In this document: one piece after another, positions 1 through 10,256 of the stretch
How positions within the stretch are numbered: position 1 is the stretch's first letter
Layout: each line of letters starts with the position of its first letter
Source of the DNA: Symsagittifera roscoffensis
Lineage: Eukaryota; Xenacoelomorpha; Acoela; Convolutidae
DNA length: 64,000 bases
Assembly: GCF_963678635.1 (NCBI RefSeq)
Contig: NC_087067.1
Location: 8,913,716-8,977,715 of the forward strand
Direction: 5' to 3'
Made by a program: the position numbers and the translations under genes
Notes under the pieces: model-generated
The model's input: only the letters and a program-made list of their open reading frames with translations
Database searches by the model: none
What the model was told of the DNA's origin: nothing

Positions 1-604
1 AATAATTCTAGTGAAAATATCAGTAAATTTTTTTTCTCATTTTTTGCCTCAGCTTAATCCAGTTTGAGAAAAACGCGATTGAAATTTCAACTTTTGTTCG
101 TTTTATCCGGATAATTTAAATCGACACTGTAATAGAGCAGAACTGATTATTTCCAATGCCGGAGATAATTCGAAGCCATGAACCGCTTTTACGCTGCACA
201 AATTCTCTTTGATAATTTGATCTACTGATTCTTTTTTAATTTATGAAGAAAAAATGAATGTATTCAGCAAGCAGATTTACACTTATATCACATCAAAAAA
301 TTAAAGCTGTTTCTTTGACTTGTCAATTTCGATCATTGTAAATATGATATGCGGCTGAAACAGAATTGATTTCACAAAGTCAATAATAGTAACTTGTTAA
401 CTTTTGCTTAAGGTTTTCAGAAAAAATATGCTTTCATTTATTATTAGGATCGTCACCCTGTGTGAAAATACTACAAAAAATATGTTTGTTAAAATGGGTC
501 ATTTGTGAGAATTTCTGTATGTGAAACTGATGCCTTAACTAAAATTTGTTGGTATAGTTGAGCACGATTGGATCCCTCAACTAAAATGAATATTCAAATG
601 ATAT
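1..604. other. AT-rich non-coding DNA
   Basis: I see no ORF, RNA gene or clear repeat structure here, only low-complexity AT-rich sequence. Confidence 0.6.
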
Positions 605-963
605 GAGGGATGTATTTAGGGTAGGGGGACGCAGCTTCTATTTCAGGAAATCGATCCCCTCACCAACAAAATGGTCCTACTTTCTATGACATCAAATTTC
701 GGCGACTAAATTTAAAAACGCCAATGTATACTAATTATGAAAGGGAGCGCGCGCCAAAAAAACTCAATTTTTCGGTGAAAAAAGTTTTTAAAAACTGCCA
801 AAAATTGTAGTTTTTTCAGTTTTTTAAAGCATGGCCGCGGCGCAGCCAATTTAGTCAAATTTGGTTCTTTATAGTGTTCGAGAGCGGTCGTTCTGAAAAA
901 AAAAGTCCACTAAGTTTTTAAAATTCCGTTTCACCCCTCGAGAAAAAGATAGAACAGCCCCTG
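605..963 (+). mobile_element. hAT-like MITE copy, degenerate
   Basis: This stretch aligns by eye with 57223-57669. Shared blocks in the same order are a start resembling AGGGATGTATTTAGGG, a GGCGAC-type block, GGGAGCGCGCGCC followed by A-runs, a GCGGCGCAG block, a CCCCTCGAGAAAA block and a terminal CCCCTG. It is shorter than the better-preserved copy and I found no clear target duplication. It has no coding capacity, so I infer a non-autonomous element. Confidence 0.6.
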
Positions 964-1537
964 GTCATAAACAAGCTGTGTTTTCCCCAATTGTCTGTGT
1001 TTCAAAGAGTGTACTGAACCATGTATTTGGGCTGTTTTATTTCTCTAGACAAATTTTTGACTTTTAGGTAGCGTTTTTTGACAATTTAGTATACAGTATG
1101 ATAGATAAAAATTTGCCCATGTTGATTTTAATCATTATCGTTTTTCCATAGCCGTAAATATTTAGTTTTAAGAAAAACACTCAATGCTTAAATTTTCCAT
1201 ACTAGATGCAACTTATATATGCGATACGAGAAACTTGATGTTTAAATTTAAAATTTTTTTGTAGTGTCGAAAACACTGATTTCAAACTTTATTGAGAAAA
1301 CATCAAAATTTAGTTCTTTTCCAGTTGACCCAACCCCCCCTCCCCGGAAGATTACAAAATTAAACTTTTCAAAAATTGTTCACTCGGCGTTTTGTATATA
1401 AAAAGTGTTGTAAGAATTGATCACTGTTTACGCTGAAACGTTTTGATGCAGTTTATAACAAGAAAAGTAATTTTAGACTTTCGTATATTGAAATTCAGAA
1501 GAAAATGAAATGGGTGAACTGGAAAAGAGCCCAAAGT
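964..1537. other. AT-rich non-coding DNA
   Basis: Nothing recognisable, apart from short C-runs near 1335-1345. Confidence 0.5.
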
Positions 1538-1903
1538 TTATTTTACAAACGAGCAATAGTTCGAGAGGGAAGCACCATGTAGTGGTAGTTGAACATTGTT
1601 GGCAGCCATGATATGACGCAGCAGTTTCATTTTAGGCTTGGTAACTCTCGGTTTCCTGGACAAAACATATGCCATCTCTAACTTTTCAGTCAGCATTGAT
1701 TTGTGACATATATAACACGTATAAACCAGCGCTACTTGGTTGTCTATGTAGAGAAATAGTAAATTCGGCTCGGTCGTTTTTGGAGGATACAGATGTGGAC
1801 TGTTTTCAAAGTCGTATAATTTGCATAAGAGTCTGTTAAATCCGATACATCCCAATTCATCGAACTTTAATGACTGAACAAATTCACCTTTGTGTTCAAA
1901 CGT
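1538..1903 (-). CDS. Unassigned ORF or 3' exon with a CxxC pair
   Basis: About 121 codons are open on the minus strand, from just after a TAA at 1904-1906 to a TAA at 1538-1540. No in-frame ATG lies near the left end of the frame, so a start would need a non-ATG codon or an upstream exon; a terminal exon fits better. The product has one CYIC zinc-ribbon-like pair near its middle, then a basic Lys/Arg-rich segment. I do not recognise the family. The stop codon sits inside an AATAAA (1537-1542), the same arrangement as the glycosyltransferase at 15.8 kb, which is the main reason to take it seriously. It could still be a chance ORF. Confidence 0.3.
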   Translation of the reverse strand, partial: TFEHKGEFVQSLKFDELGCIGFNRLLCKLYDFENSPHLYPPKTTEPNLLFLYIDNQVALVYTCYICHKSMLTEKLEMAYVLSRKPRVTKPKMKLLRHIMAANNVQLPLHGASLSNYCSFVK

Positions 1904-2879
1904 TTAAGATTAGTGCTATATTGTGTTTCTGTTAAAGTTATGTTTTTGTAATCTGTATTGCAACAAAGTTGTGTGGCTTCATTTAAAAGATTTTCATCTA
2001 AATTTTCAAAAAACTGCAATTAAATGTATTTAAATGCAATGTATGTTTGATTCTAGCAAGATCAAAAAAATCCGAACGTGCCTGAAATTTTTCTCTGATA
2101 AAAACCCAAAACAAGATTTTTGAGGAAAAATTGATGACAAAAAATGTTTGAAAAAAATTGAAAAAGATGAAAAAATTTAATCGATGTAAATAAAACTACT
2201 GAAGTCTAAAGTGCACAAATCCTAAAAACTGCTGGCCTTAACCTCTCTTAAGTCCATTTTCGTGCGAACTCCAGTTTGTCTGCAACCTTTGGTTCGATTG
2301 TGAGCTTCTGTTCCCTGGGTCGTAACGTCTTTCATTTTTTGCAGTCTGGGTAAGAAATAATGGCTCAGCCATACATTCGTATCTGTTCAGCCAGTAGAAG
2401 CATGAAACCATTCTCATCGGTATTTGGGTTACTCCTGAAATGTAAGATGAAAATTGAGATAGCTGAACATTCGCACTTCACGGGTCGAGGTCCGCGACTT
2501 ATTTTTAGACTTTCAAAGTCTCGCAAAAGTTAACTCTTGCAAATCATAGTCTAGACCGAATTTAAAGTCGCCGACAAATATTTAAAGCATTGAATTGCAA
2601 TCGCGAAAGCCGGCCCGAACTGAGAAACTTGAGATTCAAATCGATTTAAATCGATTTTTGTACAAAAAAATATACCTTATAGAAATTGATTTTTAAAAAC
2701 CCATTCAAATACGCAAATCGATTTAGATTGGATTATATGTTTTTACGATAGAAACAAAATCTTTTTTATTGAATAAAAATTGTATGTAAATGGATTTTCC
2801 CAAAGTAGTGAAAATCATCAAAATCTTATCAAAATGGATTTAACTTAACTATTCAGTCACGCTGCCGTCACAATTTGCG
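1904..2879. other. Non-coding DNA
   Basis: No supported gene. There is a small cluster of inverted words around 2490-2580 (GACTTTCAAAGTC type) but no defined element. Confidence 0.5.
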
Positions 2880-3450
2880 ATTAGTTTTTTTTTCGGGTCG
2901 TGTTTTTTAGTTTTTTTCGCGGTTAGTTTTCTTGGTTGTAACGGTCAGACCTATTTTTCGTCGGTCACGCCGGTCGAGCTTAACTTTTCTGCGGTCGTGC
3001 CGGTCGCATTTACTTTTTTCGGGTCGTGTCGGTTGCAAACGTTTTTTTTTAATCGCTCGGGTACTGGCTAATTTTTCTCTGATTTTGATGCTGGTTGTGA
3101 TTAACATTTCATTGATTGCTGTTTTTTGTCTGAAGTCGTCTCTAACTTTTCAAGGATTGCGCCGCTCGTGTTTAAGATTTCCCATTTCCCTTTTGTCTAA
3201 CGTCGTGTTTAGTTTTCATTTGGTCTCGACGAGCAGATATAATATTTCTCCGGTTGCGCCGTTTGTAGTTAACCTTTTTTTAGCTCACGCCGATCGCGGT
3301 TAATTTTTTTCAGTCAGGCCAGTTGCAGTAATTTTTATTTGGGTTATGGCGCTCTCTAGCATTTTTTTTGGTCGCGCCAGACGCTGTTTCTTCGTTCACG
3401 TCGGTCGCGGTTAACTTTCCTTCGATCGCGCCAGTCGCGGAAACATTGCC
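2880..3450 (+). repeat. Degenerate ~30-bp minisatellite, block 1
   Basis: The sequence is made of imperfect ~28-33 bp units of the type GGTCGCGCCGGTCGCGG followed by TTAACTTTTCTT. It is more GC-rich than its surroundings and heavily mutated between units. ORFs on both strands here are Arg/Lys- or Ser/Arg-rich translations of the repeat and should not be read as genes. The same unit recurs at 3760-4330 and, inverted, near 35740-35890. Confidence 0.75.
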
Positions 3451-3759
3451 TCGGTCTGCAAAGTCTGAAAATACCAAAAACACGCAAATTCGTTTGCAAC
3501 AGTTTGATATAGCAAAACTCGTCGCAACCACTGATCATAAAACCACAGCATAGACCCGGGTGATGCCTCTTTTTTGGCATGGCCAGTTTGAAATCAATTA
3601 ACACGCAGTTACTGATCGCTGAATACTTTCTTGCCTTGTGCAAGTGATTGCTTCTTGGAGCTCTGTAGAACGTTAAGACGTATGACTTTAATATCTGCTT
3701 AGTCGTAGAATCATGTATGTACTTAAATCGGTATGTACTTATGAATTTTTAAATTTTTC

Positions 3760-4330
3760 TGCGGCTGAGCCGTCTTGGCTACTTTTTTATGATTGCGCCG
3801 TTCAAGTCTAATTATTTTTCGGTCACGCTGGTCGCGGCTAACTTTTCTTTGGTTGTGCCGACCGCATTTAACTTTGCTTTGGTTGCGACCTTTAAAACGG
3901 AATTTTTTCTTTTAGGACAGTTGCAGTCTGTTATTCTTCGTTTTTTCCATTCCCAGTGATGTCTTTTTCCGGTGGCGCCGGTTGCGTCTAGTTGTTCTTC
4001 GGTCACGTCGGTTGCGGTTACTTTTCTTCGTTTGCTCCGACCACGAATATAAATTGTTTTATCACGCTGGGCACATTTAATTTTTTTTTTGGTCGCGATG
4101 GTCGAAGTTAAATTATCTTTGGTTGCGATGATCGCAGTCGATTCTTTTTGGTCGCAGTTTATTTTTCTTTGGTTGCTCCGGCTGCATTAATTTTTTTTTT
4201 CAACCACGCCAGTCCCAAACGAACTTGTATTCAGTCGCGCCGGTTGTGATTAACTTTTCTTAGGTCGCGCTGGTCGCGCCTATTTTTTCTTTTCTCGGGC
4301 CAAAGGGTAATTTTTTCCTTGGTTGCGCTG
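3760..4330 (+). repeat. Degenerate ~30-bp minisatellite, block 2
   Basis: These are further units of the GGTCGCGCCGGTCGCGG / TTAACTTTTCTT minisatellite, separated from block 1 by about 300 bp of ordinary AT-rich sequence. It abuts the MITE at 4340. Confidence 0.75.
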
Positions 4331-4339
4331 TTCGTGGCC

Positions 4340-4530
4340 CATTGCGAGGCCAAACTGTGCTTTTTGGGAAATATAAGCGGATTCCGCAACAAGGACGCTC
4401 CCTTTGTTCTTTCATTTTCATTGATCGTTCCGACAAAGTTTTAACATGTTTAAAGACTTGTCTCTGGAATCCAGGTACACACAGCCACAAAATTGTGCGC
4501 CTATCCAGTGCACAGTTTCGCCTCGTAATG
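4340..4530. mobile_element. MITE family B, copy 1 (191 bp, TIRs)
   Basis: The ends are inverted repeats: left CATTGCGAGGCCAAACTGTG, right the complement with one or two changes, ending CCTCGTAATG. The internal sequence (GCGGATTCCGCAACAAGG, then a GGAATCCAGG block and GCGCCTATCCAGTG) is shared with 20194-20395. It has no coding capacity, and I could not assign the superfamily. Confidence 0.75.
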
Positions 4531-4813
4531 CCGCATCTCCTCGGGTGGACAAACCAGCAACTATCAAATTTCGGTCGCAATGGTCTGGCAATACCAAAAT
4601 TTGGCCGCGGTAGACTAATCATAAAACAGCGATATCGGTACGGGTAGCAACCATTGGAACAATTAGTTTTTTGTTTTTGTAAGATATGTTGTTTATTGGA
4701 AACGGTGAAGGAGTCAAAACTTGACATAGGTTTTTCGATTGTTTCTTGCAGGTATCGTAAAAGTTTTTGATCAAAGTGCCTTCAGTAGTTTTTTAAATAT
4801 TTCAAAATAAGAA

Positions 4814-4906
4814 ATTTTAACATGTGAAAAGACTTGTCGCTGGATTCCAGTGTCCTAAAGACACCAACTTGAGCGCCTATCCAGCGCACACTCTGGTCTC
4901 GTAATG
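4814..4906 (+). mobile_element. MITE family B, right-half fragment
   Basis: It matches the right half of the 4340-4530 element: AACATG, then AAAGACTTGTC, CTGGATTCCAG, GAGCGCCTATCCAG, and the terminal CTCGTAATG. The left half is missing. Confidence 0.6.
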
Positions 4907-6109
4907 AAAGCTATGAATTGGATAAAGCACCAATGAAGGAATTCACGAGGATCAGTCCATCTTTTTTTTTCATTATTTGCTAAGTTCGGTAGTGATAATT
5001 TTTTATCAAATGAACAAAAAAGACTTGTAGTGTTAAGTCAATCTGAGTATCTACCCAGCAATAACTGAACGGATACGTTTTAGTTTGATCAAAACTATTT
5101 GTCTATTTTGTTTCTATTAAAAATTTGTTAATTTTTTTTCAACAGTAAACTTTTAAAATAAGGCAAACTTATTACCTTCAGATTCAACTGCAGCTGAAAA
5201 ATTTGCTATTCTACAGATGGGTACAAAGAGCTGTTTGGGAAATTTGGGGCAATTCACTTCTCTTTGGGGGTAGGAAGTTGACCTATGGGTCACGTGCCAC
5301 TTTCCCTCGAGTTCAGCTGGCCTGACCTTAACGTGAGTTCTGACATCACAAGACAAAGAAGGCGATGACCAAAGAAACGCGCTGGAATTTAAAACAGAAC
5401 ATAAAGAAAATAACAAGTAGTGTTTGATTGAAACGACTTTTTGCAAAATTGAGCTTCTCATGGCAAAAATCAGCTGGTAGAATAAGTTTATGCGATATTG
5501 ACTAATTGACCGACCTTTCATTAAAGCAAAGCATTAAAGTTCAGAACGATTTGATTCTGAATAGGTTAGTTTGCTTTGTATTTACAATGATATGTTTTCA
5601 GAAATGAGGGTTGAAGTCCAGTCAAGCAGTAAAGTTTTAGAATCTTCTGGCAACAAAAAAATGAAGTTTTAATCCTGGGAAGTTGTTATAAATTAAAAAA
5701 GACCTAAGGTCAAGGCTTGATTAACCGATTTTTTATACGTTTTGATATACCGGAACCGGAGAATCAAAGATATATTTTTTATCGATGTCAAAACTTTACG
5801 AACTAATCGTTAAAAATAGTTTCAACTTCACTCAATTTTTTTACAGGAATGTCTTGAAAAAACTGGGTCTTTTGGCCGTAGTTTTGAGAAACAATTACAA
5901 TCTAAAATTTCGAATCAAGGGATTTACAGCTTATCGTCAATTAGGTCAAACTTACAAAAAAAATCCTTAAATTTCTACTAAATTGAGTGAAATGTACAGA
6001 TTATATGAATTATGCAACTATATTTTCCAATAGCTATGTTAGTAAGACGAAATAAAATACCTTACACTTCCCGCTTTAGATGGCTTTCAAGTTCATTGTT
6101 TTCTATACC
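4907..6109. other. Non-coding DNA
   Basis: Minus-strand frame 5153-5521 is open for 122 codons, but no domain, splice context or repeat supports it. I see no other feature. Confidence 0.4.
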
Positions 6110-6335
6110 TCAATAATTACCGAAGTGACGGAATTTTTGTGGCCAGGGTGATTTTGGTACTGACAAGTATCGGTTTTTCAACTAGAACTCTTCGATAGAA
6201 TTGATAATACCATCTAAAAGATAACGATGTCCTGAAATCAAATAGAAAATACCAGGGCTATTGAAAAACTATCAATTGCCTAACAAGACTGCTCGTGAAT
6301 CAGGGCAAAGCCTTGAATGTTCCGACTGTCCCTTA
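6110..6335 (-). repeat. Fragments of the hairpin-ended repeat (family C)
   Basis: Read on the minus strand, 6296-6335 matches the end module of the element at 52510-53045 (CAGTCGGAACATTCA, then an AGGGC/GCCCT hairpin and GAGCAGTCTTGT). Near 6118 a GAAGTGACGGAA word resembles the start module. It is partial and decayed. Confidence 0.5.
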
Positions 6336-8216
6336 ATTCATATCGAATAATTTTGGGAAAAGAAAATATTGAAAACCTATAAATTTTGAACAATAACACA
6401 GATCAAGTGTGAAAATTCAACTTATGAAACTAATCCGACCAATTAGTTAGCCTCAATTCAATTAGGAACGATTTTGTTGTGCGGGATAATTCGCCACGCA
6501 TAAATAATTCGCGTTAGGCTCTCAGCATTATGGATAAACTCTCCACAGTGCACTTAATTTAGTCTAGAGCATGACCACTTTGGTAACTTTCAAACCTCCA
6601 GAACTATATAAAAATTAATCGAAGTTGAAATATTTTTTTTAAATTTGAACCCAGGAGGTCGATATCTTCAATGAGGTATAAAAAAGTTATGTTGAAAACT
6701 ATTATTTCGATCGGCGAAAATGACTGAACAAAAATCACACCGAGCATTAATATTCCGTTTTATTCAAATGTCGGAACAATTAATTGCCTAAAAAATAGAC
6801 TGGTTGTGATAAAGTTGAAAAATAGTTTCAAAAAATTCATGTAAGTAGATGCAAATTATAGCGGTAACAACAACACAAATGAGCACGATTCAAAGTTGCC
6901 GGTCTGCGGTTTCATGACCAAATCAATGGCTTCAAAAACGAGAAGAACTAAAGCAACGACGCGCTCGTGTCCGTGTGCTGAAGATGAGTAACGCAATTAT
7001 CAAGTAGAAGGCGCTTTGGCAAAAAAAATCATGAGTTAACTAGCGGGTCAGTTGAGCCTATGATTCCAAATCTAGCGAGAAAAAGAAGGATCAAATTGAA
7101 CGTATGGTCTGCGTTGCGATAGGAACAGCCATTAAAAACCTGAAAAGCGAGATGTTAACGGCTGCCAAATTCAAGCTTCCTCTCAATTAATTTCAATAAT
7201 CTGAAATTGCTTCCAGCTTGCAAAAAGCTAAAATAATAAAATCCTCGAGACATTCTTTGGATCTTCGGAGTTGCCCAATACCAACGATAGCACATAGAGT
7301 GCCATCTTGTTGTCATAGAGGAAAACCGATTGTTGTTTGCGTTTCAAACTGTCGAAAGAATCAGTATTGAGTCCACTCTTGTTTTCGGTACCTAGTTATT
7401 TTAGGCCTTGTTGAGTTGTCTCACAGATGAAACTTTTTGCACCTAGACCGGTCATGATATTCTAAAATAATTCAAATCTTAATGACAATTATTCAAAACG
7501 GGCTGCTGATATATGACTGCACTGCTTTTTTTTAAAAAAATTGATTTTTTATTCAAAAAAATTCACTAAATTGATTTATTTCGAAAAAAACTGGCAGCGT
7601 TTTGGAAGGAGTTTATTTGAAACTTATAATTTGAAGATACTTATATTTTGGGAAAAATGGAGCTATCTTGCACAAAACTTGTTCTGCCGAAAAAAACTTT
7701 AGAACTTTTAAGTGTGCGCACTATTTTATTCATATTTTTTGTTAAAAACCGCCAAACTTTCTACATAAAAATGAAATTTCATGTTTAATGTGGCCATACG
7801 CAATAGTTTATGAAAAAAAAAACGATTATGCTTAATCTCTCTAATCATTTTTAAAGTTATTTATATTTTCGGTTAATTGAAATATTGATTGAACGCTGCA
7901 CAGCTTGCTGATTAAAGTTGTAAGCCCCCGCTGAATATTTGATTTTGAGAATTCTACTAGTTTTCGAGATACGGCAATTTTCCAATTTTTGATTTTTCAG
8001 TCTTACGAATTTTTCTGATCTCACTGTCAGAATTCTTCGCGTTTCAATATAACGGTGGTTGAAAAATATTCGAAAAACCATGTTCTATGTAATTTTTAAA
8101 ATTCCGTTTAATGCATTTTTCTTTGCGTTGTCTGTTAGTATCAAATGGCAAGGTCGGTACTTGTGACTTGCTCAAAGAATTGACTAGGTTCAATAAAAAT
8201 ATTTTCAATGAAGAAA
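6336..8216. other. Non-coding DNA with possible minus-strand exon-like stretches
   Basis: No gene can be supported. On the minus strand about 54 codons are open from roughly 7400 to 7235, and about 36 codons follow a CGCTTTTCAG-type acceptor near 7140-7030. Neither resembles a family I know. Confidence 0.35.
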
Positions 8217-8878
8217 CCCGGGTTGACAAAAAATGCTTATCATACTATTTCAAAAAATGCTTATCATACTATTTCATAGAACAAAAAAAACTATAAAAAT
8301 AGCATGATAAGCATTTTTTCATACTATGAAATATCATGATAGGCATTTTTTCTATACTCAGGCAAAAAAAATGTTCGCAAAAAATCATATTTGAGCACAA
8401 AAGCAAGTTTGCAACCAAAAAAGGGATTAAAAACTTTTTACCTCAAATTTGTGTTTTTGCTTGTGAAAAAATGCATATCAACAATTTTCAAATATGAAAA
8501 TTATATGATAAGCGTTTTTTGACTAAAATTAAAATCATGTTTTCGAGAGTCAAAATGCATTCTTTCAATAATTTTTTTAAAACTCATCTAAATTTATCCA
8601 GAAACATCGTTAAATTAATTTTGAAGATTTTATTTATTCTATAGCAAAATGCCTAGCTAACAATTTTCAAAAATGAATAAATTATGATAAGCTTTTTTTG
8701 ACCGAAATTAAAATCATGTTTTTATTCAGCAGAAAGAATCAAAATAGTTTTAAAAGTTTTAAGAGTTTTAATGCATTTTTTAAATTTTGTATGAAAATTG
8801 TATGAAAAGCATTTTTCCATAGTCGCCATATATGAAATTTTGTGATAAGCATTTTTCTTTTATGGACGTCAACCCGGG
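8217..8878. mobile_element. Fold-back element with CCCGGGTTGAC termini
   Basis: Terminal inverted repeats CCCGGGTTGAC (8217-8227) and GTCAACCCGGG (8868-8878) bound a 662-bp segment. Inside, the word AAAATGCTTATCATAC and its complement recur in both orientations, often paired as short palindromes around TATATGAAA-type centres. The same word and terminus recur at 42622-42945, and the word recurs at 37380-37800. It has no coding capacity. Confidence 0.75.
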
Positions 8879-9076
8879 AAATGTTTTGTTCAAATTGTTA
8901 TTGTTTAATGTTACGTAATAAACAGATCGAGTGAATAGAATAGATAATTAAGTAAATGTAGAATTTTTTTCTCAATTTAGCAGTCTTGGTAGTTGAGTTC
9001 AAGGGTGCACGCATTTTAATAGGCGAAGTGGATTGAAAAAACCTTAACTCAGAAAACAATTTGCATGTCGTGAGCT

Positions 9077-9154
9077 ATAATAGTTAACAGTTTAAAAATC
9101 GTCAAATAATAAAGGGATCAGTGAATTATCAATTCATTTAAGCTTTGCAAGCTA
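9077..9154 (+). repeat. 78-bp direct repeat outside the copia 5' LTR
   Basis: This 78-bp segment (ATAATAGTTAACAG to GCAAGCTA) lies immediately before the 5' LTR and recurs in the same orientation at 14226-14303, just after the 3' LTR. I count three mismatches. It is far longer than the 4-6 bp target duplication made by LTR integrases. Confidence 0.85.
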
Positions 9155-9155
9155 T

Positions 9156-9389
9156 TGGTGATTTTTCTTAACTGAACTGGAATTGATCTTTCTGATTCAG
9201 TTTAAACTGAAAGATTACTTCCCAATTTTTGTTAAAATTAGCTGGTGAAACATGACCTTTAGTCATTGGTTCGAGCAACTTTGTGCGGGTGATTTACCAT
9301 ATACATTTGATCTGATTTGCTACTAGAATTATCACTGAAATCTCATCAATTCACTCCTTATTAATCAACCGTTTGTCGCTGCAATAACC
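9156..9389 (+). repeat. copia 5' LTR
   Basis: It begins TGGTGATTTTTCTTAAC and ends GCTGCAATAACC, and matches 13989-14222 over its length. The homology may include three further bases on the left (TAT), so the exact 5' edge is uncertain by a few bases. Confidence 0.85.
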
Positions 9390-9398
9390 AAAAATAAG

Positions 9399-9410
9399 TT
9401 ATGAGCCCAG
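9399..9410 (+). promoter_or_regulatory. Primer-binding site, tRNA-iMet anticodon arm type
   Basis: TTATGAGCCCAG, nine bases inside the 5' LTR, is complementary to a CTGGGCTCATAA stretch as found in the anticodon arm of eukaryotic initiator Met tRNAs. Drosophila copia is known to prime from an internal half-tRNA-iMet, so this fits the family. Confidence 0.65.
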
Positions 9411-10256
9411 ATGACCAATCACGAGTGAGAAGTCGGGAGTCAAGATTGACTGTTCGTTCAAACGAATAAAAAAAAAGCTGAGATTTGCAGTGGAGTTGTG
9501 ATAGTGGAAATCACAACTTGAAATATACAACTGATCAGTTAGATAACTGCGAGAAAAGAAGCAGGCCAAAACAACTTGGACAAAGACGATTGATCAGACA
9601 GAGATGCGCAAAAATAGAAAAATGGCAACACAACTTCTAGAGATAGACAACTCTGACGATAGAAGCAGGGAAACACAACAGAGAAGATAGAAGACGGTCA
9701 AAAGCTACAAGAAGGGGCATTCAGTGAGCACAGCAGTGGAAGAAGCACTACACTGTTGATAGTGAAAGAAAACTGAACCAAACTGATAAATTACATGTTT
9801 TATTCGTAAAAGTTGCTGAATTATACTCAATTTTTGCGGAAGGATAAATTCGTTCGTACGCGGTTGCTCAAAACCGACAGAAAATCAATCCAAGGAATAC
9901 ATTGCAACTAGAAGAAAAAGAAACTGATACACCAGAATAAAAAGACGAACTTCTATTTTGCTAATATATATATTACCTAGTATGAAATCTGAGGAGGGAC
10001 CTTAGCTTTGCTAAGTTGCTAATGTGTTATTCAGTACGCACTCCGTTAGGTTCCAAATCAGATTTAGGTAATCAAATATACTTGCATAGTTATATTAGCG
10101 GGCGATATTGATGTTTATTGAATATGATTTTGATGTAAGAAAAAACGGGGTCATTGAACTTTACCAAGGGTAATACTTAATTTTTTGAATTTTGGATTGG
10201 AGCTTAACTTTTGTATGAGAATTAAGTAAAAAATAAGAACAAGGATTGGGAAAGAA

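Noticed and set aside
2907-4006. Several Arg/Lys-rich ORFs on both strands
   Set aside because: They are translations of the degenerate 30-bp minisatellite.
5153-5521. 122-codon minus-strand ORF
   Set aside because: No domain, no splice context, no repeat or polyadenylation support; its length is plausible by chance in a gene-poor stretch.
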